A stretch of 38,268 nt of DNA from an uncultured Sinobacteraceae bacterium (GTDB taxonomy: Bacteria; Pseudomonadota; Gammaproteobacteria; Steroidobacterales; Steroidobacteraceae). A program made the position numbers and the translations under genes. Positions 7,577 through 14,437 of the stretch are shown piece by piece. Under the pieces are notes generated by a model. That model searched no databases, was not told where the DNA came from, and saw only the letters and a list, made by a program, of their open reading frames with translations. The stretch is from NCBI GenBank assembly GCA_937902995.1, contig CALEKY010000079.1, forward strand, positions 1 through 38,268, in the 5' to 3' direction. Every line of letters begins with the position of its first letter. Position 1 is the stretch's first letter.

Positions 7577-8448
7577 GGGCCCTCCAACAAAATCGCATCC
7601 AACATCTCTTCCAGCGTTGCCGCATCCGCTGCGCTGCGAAACTTCGAGGCCCAGTCCTGGCGTTCGGCGCAGGCCGCGCTCATGTGAGGCGTCAGGCCTG
7701 CCTGCTCCACAGTGCGTGCAACTTCGCGCATTTCTTCGGCGCGGCGTTTGCCGTGGATCAGCGAGCGCGAAATCATGTATTGCGCAAGCTTGTGCCAATC
7801 GGGGCCGGGGAACAGGTCGTGCAGCGAATCAAGCACGGTCTGCTCGACGCCGTATTTGCGGGCGGCGAGCATGGATTCGGTCAGCAGCGCTTCGATGCCT
7901 TTCACCATGACCGAGCGGCACATCTTCGCCGCCGAGGCACGGCCGACTTCGGCAGCGAACACGCTCGTACCGGTAAAGCCGAGCTGCTGGGCGAGCGGCA
8001 GAAAATCTTCTGCATGCGGACCGCCGAGCAGGATCGGGCTCGCGATGCGCTTGGGTCCGATCGGCGACATGACCGCGCCTTCGACATAGCGTGCACCGGT
8101 GCTTTCGACGATCGCGGCAACTTCGCGCTTCGTGCCGGGCGAGACGGAGTTCAAGTCCAAATAGAACGTGCCCGGTGTCAGGCCCGGCGCAACCGAGCGC
8201 GCTGCATTGACATCTTGCGCCGCTGTCACGGCGCTCACGACGAGCTGCACTTCGCGCACCGCGCTCGGTGCATCGGCGGCGGCTTGCACGCGCGTGCCTT
8301 GCAAGCCTCGGCTCGGGATGCTCTCGGGATTCGGGAACAGAATGTCCCAAGCAACGAGACGTTCCACACCTGCGCGCGTGAGGTCGGCGGCGAGCGTTTG
8401 GCCGACCTCGCCGAACCCGAGCAAGCACACACTGACGGCTTGCGTCAT
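7543..8448 (-). CDS. NAD(P)-dependent dehydrogenase of the 6-phosphogluconate dehydrogenase-like family (DUF1932)
   Basis: This protein has 301 residues from the start at 8448, which makes an ATGA overlap with ligU; an ATG 12 bases earlier is less likely. The N-terminus is a Rossmann domain with GFGEVG. A substrate-domain helix contains a likely catalytic lysine (GRASAAKMCRSVMVKGIE), as in beta-hydroxyacid dehydrogenases. The C-terminal half resembles DUF1932. It is translationally coupled to ligU, so a role linked to protocatechuate or a related aromatic is likely, but no step of the standard pathway requires it. The last ten or so residues (GPGLGARGVGRA) are encoded by a heptad repeat and are probably not part of the folded protein. 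Confidence 0.8.
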   Translation of the reverse strand: MTQAVSVCLLGFGEVGQTLAADLTRAGVERLVAWDILFPNPESIPSRGLQGTRVQAAADAPSAVREVQLVVSAVTAAQDVNAARSVAPGLTPGTFYLDLNSVSPGTKREVAAIVESTGARYVEGAVMSPIGPKRIASPILLGGPHAEDFLPLAQQLGFTGTSVFAAEVGRASAAKMCRSVMVKGIEALLTESMLAARKYGVEQTVLDSLHDLFPGPDWHKLAQYMISRSLIHGKRRAEEMREVARTVEQAGLTPHMSAACAERQDWASKFRSAADAATLEEMLDAILLEGPGLGARGVGRA

Positions 8449-9536
8449 GCGCGTCTCCAAATACTTCCGGAGATGAACACTTCGCCCTTCATCAGCTTGC
8501 GCGCGGTGCGCAGCAACGCCGAACGACGGATGTTCAACTGACCGTTCTCGGACGATACGTCCATCTCCACGGTGAAAAATCCGGTCGGATGCTCGACGTC
8601 GAGCCGCATCGGACTGTGCGGCGTGTCGATGCCGGCGACCTTCGCTGCGACCGAGCCCGGCAGCACGCAGGCCGTTGCGACGCTCACTGCGCCGAGCACG
8701 CCGATTGCTTCGTGTACCCGATGCGGAATGAAGGTACGCGTCGAAATGACTCCGCCGTGCATTGCCGGCGAGACGAGCGTCATCTTCGGTACGGTCTTTT
8801 TCGCGACGTCGCCGAGATTCATACGCGGACCGAGCGCCAGTCGGATTTTCTCGACGCGCGCCTTGAGCTCGGGGTCCGCCTCCAGCACTTCCGGCGGTTC
8901 ATCGCCGCGCTTACCGAAGTCCGAGGCGCGCATGATGACGACCGGCATGCCGTTGTCGATGCAGGTCACTTCGACGCCTTCGACGACATCGATCACATTG
9001 CCCGTCGGCAGAAGAGCGCCGCAGCTGGAGCCGGCCACATCCACGAAATCGATGGGAATCGGCGCGGCCGTACCCGGCACGCCGTCGATACGCGCATCGC
9101 CCTCGTATTCCACGACGCCGCCCGGTGTCGGAACGTGCGCGATGGCGATGGCGCCCGTGTTCAGCATGCCGATGCGCACGGACGTCACGCCGTCCTGCGC
9201 CTTCACGTAGCCGTTCTCGATCGCCCACGGACCCACACCCGCGAGGATGTTGCCGCAGTTCTGACTGTCGCTGACTTCGGCTTTGTCGACGGCGACTTGC
9301 AAGAACAAGTAATCGATATCCGTATCGCCGTTTTTCGGCGGGCTCAACACGGCCACTTTGCTCGTCAACGGATGCGCGCCGCCGACGCCGTCGATCTGGC
9401 GCACGTCAGGCGAGCCCATCGCAGCGAGCAACACACGGTCGCGCGTTTCGCGATCGGCAGGCAGATCTCTTGCGTCGAAGTACAACCCCTTCGACGTACC
9501 GCCGCGCATGAGAGTGCAAGGGATGGCAGTGAGCAT
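8445..9536 (-). CDS. ligU: 4-oxalomesaconate tautomerase (1,3-allylic isomerase)
   Basis: This 363-residue PrpF-family protein with a diaminopimelate-epimerase-like fold moves the double bond of 4-oxalomesaconate to give the keto form that LigJ hydrates. The N-terminus IPCTLMRGGTSKG is diagnostic of PrpF, GalD and LigU proteins. The cysteine in SQNCGNILAGVGP and the motif GSSCGALLPTG are also characteristic. In Pseudomonas the same step is carried by GalD in gallate breakdown, so a galD label would also fit. Context with ligJ and ligI supports the ligU name. It overlaps the DUF1932 gene by 4 bases. A heptad array starts 13 bases upstream of its start codon. Confidence 0.88.
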   Translation of the reverse strand: MLTAIPCTLMRGGTSKGLYFDARDLPADRETRDRVLLAAMGSPDVRQIDGVGGAHPLTSKVAVLSPPKNGDTDIDYLFLQVAVDKAEVSDSQNCGNILAGVGPWAIENGYVKAQDGVTSVRIGMLNTGAIAIAHVPTPGGVVEYEGDARIDGVPGTAAPIPIDFVDVAGSSCGALLPTGNVIDVVEGVEVTCIDNGMPVVIMRASDFGKRGDEPPEVLEADPELKARVEKIRLALGPRMNLGDVAKKTVPKMTLVSPAMHGGVISTRTFIPHRVHEAIGVLGAVSVATACVLPGSVAAKVAGIDTPHSPMRLDVEHPTGFFTVEMDVSSENGQLNIRRSALLRTARKLMKGEVFISGSIWRRA

Positions 9537-9549
9537 GGCTGTCTAGAGA

Positions 9550-9731
9550 CTCGGGGCGTGGGGCGTAAGGCGTGGGGAGAGGGCTCGGGGCTTGGGGCTT
9601 GGGGCTTGGGCAAGAGGTGCATCGCACGGTTCAAACAGCTCATCCCAGCGCGCAACGCTTGGTTGAACTTTGCATGAACGCATGCTGTTCACGTTGCTTG
9701 CTGCGGTTTCCGGCCCCACGCCCCGAGCCCC
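9550..9731. repeat. Paired inverted heptad arrays between ligU and ligK
   Basis: The left array (9550-9611) has nine G-rich units, eight of 7 nt and one of 6 nt, of the forms CTCGGGG, CGTGGGG and CTTGGGG. The right array (9711-9731), read on the minus strand, has units such as GGGGCTC and GGGGCGT, and ends 6 bases from the ligK stop codon. About 100 bases of unique sequence lie between. This roughly 200-base gap separates ligK from ligU, so ligU may have its own promoter or depend on readthrough. Confidence 0.7.
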
Positions 9732-9737
9732 ATGCCG

Positions 9738-10427
9738 TCATTCCTCATCTGGCTGATCGACGTACTTCAACCCTTTCTCCGCGAGCCGCCCGCGCATCTT
9801 GTAAATGTCGAGGCCGAGCTCGCCGGCTTTCAGACGTTCGCGGGTCTTCGCTTCCTTCTCCTCGCGCGCGGCGGAAGCTTTGAGCACGGTCTCGGCTTGT
9901 TTGCGCGGCACGACGCACACGCCGTCGTCGTCGGCAACGATCAAGTCGCCCGGATGAATAAGAGCGCCGGCACACACGACGGGCACGTTCACGCTGCCGA
10001 GCGTTTCTTTCACCGTGCCTTGCGCCGAGACGCACTTCGACCACACGGGGAAGCCCATTTGGGTGAGGTCCCGAACATCGCGCACGCCGGCGTCGATGAC
10101 GAGGCCGCGCACGCCGCGTGCGACGAGCGAGCAGGCAAGCAGCTCGCCGAAATAACCGGCATCGGAATACGAGGTCGGTGCCACGACGAGAATGTCCCCT
10201 TCGCGGCATTGCTCGACGGCGACATGGATCATCCAGTTGTCGCAGGGCGGCAGGCTGACCGTGACTGCTGTGCCGGCGATGTGCGCGCCGGGATAGATCG
10301 GGCGCATGTATGGCGCCAGCAATCCGGTTCGGCCTTGCGCTTCGTGCACGGTGGCGACGCCGAATTTCTGGAAAGCATCGACGATTTGCCGGTCGACACG
10401 GCGGATGTTCTGGACGACGACGGACAT
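9738..10427 (-). CDS. ligK: 4-carboxy-4-hydroxy-2-oxoadipate aldolase (RraA-fold)
   Basis: This 229-residue class II aldolase performs the last pathway step, splitting 4-carboxy-4-hydroxy-2-oxoadipate to pyruvate and oxaloacetate. It may also act on 4-hydroxy-4-methyl-2-oxoglutarate. The central motif GVRGLVIDAGVRDVRDL carries the arginine and aspartate that bind substrate and metal in this family. It matches LigK/ProA enzymes in length and in the N-terminal VVQNIRRVDRQIVDAFQKFGVATVHEAQGR-type region. RraA proper is shorter and lies in other contexts. It is the first gene of the minus-strand lig run and diverges from the LysR-type regulator. A heptad array starts just upstream of its start codon. 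Confidence 0.9.
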   Translation of the reverse strand: MSVVVQNIRRVDRQIVDAFQKFGVATVHEAQGRTGLLAPYMRPIYPGAHIAGTAVTVSLPPCDNWMIHVAVEQCREGDILVVAPTSYSDAGYFGELLACSLVARGVRGLVIDAGVRDVRDLTQMGFPVWSKCVSAQGTVKETLGSVNVPVVCAGALIHPGDLIVADDDGVCVVPRKQAETVLKASAAREEKEAKTRERLKAGELGLDIYKMRGRLAEKGLKYVDQPDEE

Positions 10428-10431
10428 AGCA

Positions 10432-10480
10432 GGCTACGGGCGACAGGTGACGGTTAGAGGGCTACGCGTTACGGCTCACG
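10432..10480 (+). repeat. Heptad array upstream of ligK
   Basis: Seven consecutive 7-nt units such as GGCTACG (twice), GGCGACA and GGTGACG begin 5 bases from the ligK start codon. The strand reading away from ligK is the G-rich one. The array occupies the untranslated leader of the ligK transcript. No facing partner is seen in this spacer. Confidence 0.65.
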
Positions 10481-10499
10481 GCCGGAAGCGCCACGCATG

Positions 10500-10532
10500 A
10501 ATTGTCATCGCAAGGTGCCGACAGCGCCAATT
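10500..10532 (-). promoter_or_regulatory. Candidate ligK promoter and LysR-type operator
   Basis: On the minus strand TTGGCG (10525-10530) and GACAAT (10501-10506) are 18 bases apart and could be the -35 and -10 of ligK. The inverted pair AATTG (10500-10504) and CAATT (10528-10532) brackets the same stretch and could be part of the binding site of the divergent regulator. This is sequence resemblance only. Confidence 0.3.
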
Positions 10533-10589
10533 GAAAAAGGATTCAGGGTATAAGAGATTGCTAATTCATCATCCAACTGGTCCTGCCCT

Positions 10590-11798
10590 GTGGAAGCCAA
10601 TCTCCGTCATTTGCGTGTGGCGCGCGAAGTCGCCCGGCTCGGCTCGATCAGTGCTGCAGCGCGCTCTGTAGCGCTTTCGCAGCCCGCGATAACGCAGGCG
10701 ATTGCAGCGCTCGAGCGGCTGTACGGGGTGTCGCTATTCAATCGGACTAATGCCGGTGTTACCCCTACCGAGGCCGGGGAGCTGCTCGCAGAACGCGTCG
10801 AACGGGCGTTTGTTCATTTGCGCGAGGCGCTCGGCGACCTTGCTCGCGCCGTGCCGAGAGAGGTTTCGGCACAAAGACGCGCTGAGCGGGCAATGACGAC
10901 GGCGCAGCTCAATGCGCTGATCGCCGTCGTCGAGCAGGGCAGCTTCAGCCAGGCGGCGCGCGCGTTGGGTATCGCGCAGCCCACGGTGCATCGAGCCGCG
11001 CGGGAGCTGGAGGACTTGCTCGGTTTACCGCTGTTCGAGCGTACGAGCTTCGGCGTACAGCCGACACGCGAGGCGCAGCGGCTTGCACGCGGTGCCAAGC
11101 TTGCGTTTGCCGAGCTCGATCAGGCGCGCGCCGAGCTCGGCGCCTTGAGCGGCGGCGAAACGGGGCGCACTGTGATCGGCGCGATGCCGCTAGCGCGAAG
11201 TTTTTTGTTGCCTCGCGCGTTGATCGAATTTTCGAGCGCTCATCCGCGTCACAGCGTCGTGATTCTCGAAGGCGCGTACGACAGTCTGTTGTCGAACTTG
11301 CGCCACGGGTCGGCGGACTTCCTCATCGGCGCCGCGCGCGAGCGACTGCCGTACAAGGATGTCGTACAGGAACACCTGTTCGACGATGAGTTGGCGATCA
11401 TCATGCGCGCCGGCCATCCGCTCGCGCAGCAAAAGCGCGCGAGCCCGCGCACGCTTGCGAAGTATCCGTGGATCGCTCCGCGCAGCGAGTCGCCGCTGCA
11501 CGAGCATTTCGACAAGTTGTTCAAGGCTGCAGGTATTCCGCCGCCGCGCTCCACGATCGAATGCAACTCGCTCGTCGCCGCCCGCTCGTTGCTCATCGAA
11601 AGCGACCGGCTGATGCTGCTCTCCGTCCATCAGATTCATTACGACCTGCAAGCAGGCCTGCTCGCCGCGCTGCCTCACCCGATGGGCCGCGTCACTCGCT
11701 CGATTGCCTTGACGACACGCGCGGGGTGGAAGCCGACGAGGGCGCAGCAGCAGCTGTTGGGGATTTTGCGCGAGCGTTCTAAGGGAATAAGGGAATAG
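10590..11798 (+). CDS. LysR-type regulator with two tandem helix-turn-helix domains
   Basis: This 402-residue protein starts at a GTG. It carries two LysR-type DNA-binding domains: residues 4-63 (SISAAARSVALSQPAITQAI) and 102-161 (SFSQAARALGIAQPTVHRAA). A single effector-binding domain follows from about residue 190 to the end. Ordinary family members have about 300 residues and one such domain. Divergence from ligK suggests it controls the lig genes, with protocatechuate or a pathway intermediate as effector. The last residues (KGIRE) and the TAG stop are encoded within a repeat array starting at 11782. Confidence 0.9.
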   Translation: MEANLRHLRVAREVARLGSISAAARSVALSQPAITQAIAALERLYGVSLFNRTNAGVTPTEAGELLAERVERAFVHLREALGDLARAVPREVSAQRRAERAMTTAQLNALIAVVEQGSFSQAARALGIAQPTVHRAARELEDLLGLPLFERTSFGVQPTREAQRLARGAKLAFAELDQARAELGALSGGETGRTVIGAMPLARSFLLPRALIEFSSAHPRHSVVILEGAYDSLLSNLRHGSADFLIGAARERLPYKDVVQEHLFDDELAIIMRAGHPLAQQKRASPRTLAKYPWIAPRSESPLHEHFDKLFKAAGIPPPRSTIECNSLVAARSLLIESDRLMLLSVHQIHYDLQAGLLAALPHPMGRVTRSIALTTRAGWKPTRAQQQLLGILRERSKGIRE

Positions 11799-11908
11799 GG
11801 AATGAGGGACGAAGGGGAGCGGGGATAGTGAGTCGTGAGCAGTGAGTAGTGTCGCGCGAATGCGCGACCTTCCCTTATTCCCTTCTTCCCTCCTTCCCCT
11901 TTCTCCCT
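11782..11908. repeat. Paired inverted repeat arrays between the LysR-type and ABC genes
   Basis: The left array has 7- or 8-nt units near AGGGAAT (11782-11820), then a second type near AGTGAGT (11827-11847). The right array (about 11870-11908) is the inverse of the first type; TTCCCTTATTCCC exactly mirrors the start of the left array. It reaches the ABC stop codon. The two genes converge here, so the spacer probably ends both transcripts. Confidence 0.7.
11851..11868. terminator. Hairpin at the centre of the paired repeat
   Basis: GTCGCGC (11851-11857), loop GAAT, and GCGCGAC (11862-11868) form a perfect 7-bp stem with a 4-nt loop. It sits between convergent genes at the middle of an inverted repeat pair, consistent with a bidirectional terminator without T-runs. 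Confidence 0.5.
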
Positions 11909-13877
11909 ATCTGTACCCCTTCGCCTGCAACATGAACAAATGCGCATAGTGCCCGCCGAGCTTCATGAGCTCCTCGTGGGAGCCGTGCTCGACGATGCGA
12001 CCGTTTTGTAGCACGGCGATTTGGTCGGCCATGCGCACGGTCGAGAAACGGTGCGAGATCAGGATGGCGATGCGGCCTTTGGTGAGCGTGCGGAAGTGCT
12101 CGAAGATCTGCGCTTCCGCTGCGGCATCCATGGCGGCGGTCGGTTCATCGAGCACGAGAATGTCGGCACGCGAGCGCATGAAGGCGCGCGACAGTGCAAT
12201 CTTCTGCCACTGTCCGCCCGAGAGCTCGCGTCCTTCGTTGAACCATTTGCCGAGCGGCGTGCGGTAACCGAGCGGCAGATCTTCGATGATCGGCGCCGCC
12301 ATGCCTTTGTCGCTCGCCTCGCGCCAGCGCATCTCGTCTTCGAAATAGCGGACATCGCCTGCGCCGATGTTCTCGCCGACCATGAGCTGATAGCGCGTGA
12401 AGTCCTGAAAGATGACGCCGATGCGGTCGCGCAGCGCGGTTTCGTCCCAATCGCGCAAGTCCTGTCCGTCGAGCAGGATGCGGCCCGAGGTCGGTTGATA
12501 GAGCCGCGTGAGCAGCTTGATGAGCGTCGTCTTACCTGAACCGTTCTCGCCGACGAGCGCCAGCGATTCCCCGGGACGGATGTGGAGATTCACGTCTTCG
12601 AGCGTCGGGCGCTCTGCATCCGGATACGTGAACGACACGTGCTCGAATCGAATGCCGTCTTCCGGCTGCGGACCGCGCACGATCGTCCCGGTGTTCGGTA
12701 TCACCGGCGTTTCGAGATAGTCGTACAGCGTCGACAGATACAAGTTGTCCTCGTACATGCCGCCGATGGCCGACAGAATCGAAGACACTGCCGACTGGCC
12801 TTGCCGGAACAGCAGCAAGTACATGGTCATCTGGCCGATCGTGATCCGTGTTGCGATCGCCGAGAGCGCAATCCATGCATAGGCGCCGTACAGCGTTGCC
12901 GTCGCAACGAGCCCCAGCGCGAATCCCCACGTATCGCGCCGGATCGTCAGATCGCGGTCTTCCTTGTACAGCTTGCGGAAGATGTTGCGATAGCGCTCGA
13001 GAAACAGCGGTCCGAGCCCGAACAGCTTCACTTCCTTCGCATGGTCTTCACGTGCGAGCACTGTTTCGAGATACATCTGCATGCGCGTTTCCGGCGAGCG
13101 CCAGAGGAACAGCCGGAACTTGTCGCCGGAGAACTTCGCTTCGGCGAGGAAGGCCGGTAAGCCTGCCACGATCAACAGCACGACTGCCCACGGCGAGAAC
13201 TTGACGAGCAGCGCGCCGTAGCTCACGAGCGAGACGGCATTCTGTGCGAGGCCGAACGTGCGCATGACCAGCGACAATGGGCGGCTCGAAGCCTCGCGGC
13301 GTGCGCGCGTCAGCTTGTCGTAGAACTCCGAGTTCTCGAAATGCGTGAGATCGAGCGTCAGCGCCTTTTCCAGAATCATGACGTTCACGCGCTGACCCAG
13401 CTGTGCACGCAGCAGCGATTGGCACAGCGAGATGCCGCGTTGTGCGCCGGCAAGTGCGGCAACGAGCAGGCCTTCGATCACGACGAGGAGCAGCGCGTGA
13501 GAGGTCGCTGCATCGCGCGCTGGCTCCGGGGTATTGATTGCCGCCACGACCGCATCGACGATCAAGGCGCCGACGTAAGCAATGGCGGCCGGAAAGGCGC
13601 CGGCGAGAAGCGTCAGCGCGCCGAACGCGAAGCTCAGCGGACGACTCGTCGTCCACACCAATTCGATCGCGCGGCGGCTGTAGGCAAAAACACCCGCGAA
13701 CCCTCGTGCGAGATCGGGGTTGGATACGACGGCTTGGCGTTTACGCGGATTCAAAGCGACGCTCGGCCTAGAAGCGACATTGCGACAACTTTCATTGAAC
13801 GAGAGAATACCAGCGGCTGACGTGTGCGCTGCACACGCAGGTGCACACGAATCGATGGCCACCTCCTGCGTGGCCAT
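11907..13877 (-). CDS. ABC exporter, fused membrane and ATPase domains
   Basis: This half-transporter couples ATP hydrolysis to export, probably as a homodimer. A six-helix membrane domain spans about residues 80-375. The ATPase domain has Walker A GENGSGKT (443-450), Q491, signature LSGGQ (552-556), Walker B ILVLDEP (573-579) and the switch histidine H609. The first roughly 41 residues are cysteine-rich and unlike a transporter, and the ATG at 13877 is only 20 bases from a divergent gene and lacks a ribosome-binding sequence. A TTG at 13754 would give about 615 residues and leave room for promoters. No accessory export protein is nearby, so substrate cannot be named; peptide or lipid export is possible. 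Confidence 0.85.
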   Translation of the reverse strand: MATQEVAIDSCAPACAAHTSAAGILSFNESCRNVASRPSVALNPRKRQAVVSNPDLARGFAGVFAYSRRAIELVWTTSRPLSFAFGALTLLAGAFPAAIAYVGALIVDAVVAAINTPEPARDAATSHALLLVVIEGLLVAALAGAQRGISLCQSLLRAQLGQRVNVMILEKALTLDLTHFENSEFYDKLTRARREASSRPLSLVMRTFGLAQNAVSLVSYGALLVKFSPWAVVLLIVAGLPAFLAEAKFSGDKFRLFLWRSPETRMQMYLETVLAREDHAKEVKLFGLGPLFLERYRNIFRKLYKEDRDLTIRRDTWGFALGLVATATLYGAYAWIALSAIATRITIGQMTMYLLLFRQGQSAVSSILSAIGGMYEDNLYLSTLYDYLETPVIPNTGTIVRGPQPEDGIRFEHVSFTYPDAERPTLEDVNLHIRPGESLALVGENGSGKTTLIKLLTRLYQPTSGRILLDGQDLRDWDETALRDRIGVIFQDFTRYQLMVGENIGAGDVRYFEDEMRWREASDKGMAAPIIEDLPLGYRTPLGKWFNEGRELSGGQWQKIALSRAFMRSRADILVLDEPTAAMDAAAEAQIFEHFRTLTKGRIAILISHRFSTVRMADQIAVLQNGRIVEHGSHEELMKLGGHYAHLFMLQAKGYR

Positions 13878-13897
13878 GCAGGGGGAGACGGGACGCC

Positions 13898-14371
13898 ATG
13901 GCGAACGATCCTGAAGACCCGAAGCGCGGTGCTTCCGCGGATTCAGCGGATGCCGAGCGCCCCGCCGAGGAACGCAAGCGGACCGGACGCGTGACGTTCG
14001 ATTCGCGCGGTAACTCGATCTGGGAATGGCAGCTCGAGACCGGCGTGTACACGCGCGATGTGAGTACGCAAAAGCTCAGAAAGCTCGATCTCGGCGAGCT
14101 TTCGCTCGTGGACACCGCCATTCAGAAGAGTCCGCTGGCAGCAGATTCCAACAAGCCCGCACCGGGCGGCGGCTTCAATCCTTACGACAAGGGTCCGCCC
14201 GCGCGAGGCTTCAATCCATACGACAATGCGCGCGCGTCCGGGACGCGTCTGAAGGAGCCTTCAGTGCCGCCGCCTCGCGCTCGCACGCCCGCCGACATGC
14301 GCAAGCTCGACGAGTGGATCAAGACGAAAAAGAAGCTGGAGGCTCAGAAGAAGAACGAGAAGGGCGACTAG
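13898..14371 (+). CDS. Conserved hypothetical protein with GFNPYD repeats
   Basis: This 157-residue, highly charged protein starts at the ATG at 13898, 10 bases after a strong purine-rich site (GGGGGAG at 13881-13887). A conserved core reads RVTFDSRGNSIWEWQ, then STQKLRKLDLGELSLVDT. It is followed by a Pro/Gly-rich segment with two copies of GFNPYD, and a lysine-rich helical tail (KTKKKLEAQKK). There is no signal peptide or membrane segment. I believe I have seen similar core sequences as hypothetical proteins in Gammaproteobacteria, but I know of no function. The repeat and low-complexity middle suggest a disordered linker, and the tail could bind nucleic acid; both are inference. Confidence 0.75.
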   Translation: MANDPEDPKRGASADSADAERPAEERKRTGRVTFDSRGNSIWEWQLETGVYTRDVSTQKLRKLDLGELSLVDTAIQKSPLAADSNKPAPGGGFNPYDKGPPARGFNPYDNARASGTRLKEPSVPPPRARTPADMRKLDEWIKTKKKLEAQKKNEKGD

Positions 14372-14401
14372 GACTGTCGCATGTAGCTTGTAGCCAGCGA
14401 C

Positions 14402-14430
14402 GTGCCGGCGGACCCGAAGGCCGCCGGCAC
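14402..14430. terminator. Bidirectional hairpin between convergent genes
   Basis: A perfect 10-bp inverted repeat (GTGCCGGCGG, 9-nt loop, CCGCCGGCAC) lies between the stop codons of the 157-residue gene and the TonB-dependent receptor. It is preceded by two heptads (TGTAGCT and TGTAGCC at 14382-14395). The position fits a shared terminator. Confidence 0.55.
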
Positions 14431-14437
14431 ATAACGA

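Noticed and set aside
9738..10427. Ribonuclease E inhibitor RraA
   Set aside because: It shares the fold, but the length, the aldolase-type GLVIDAGVRD motif context and the position in the lig cluster indicate LigK.
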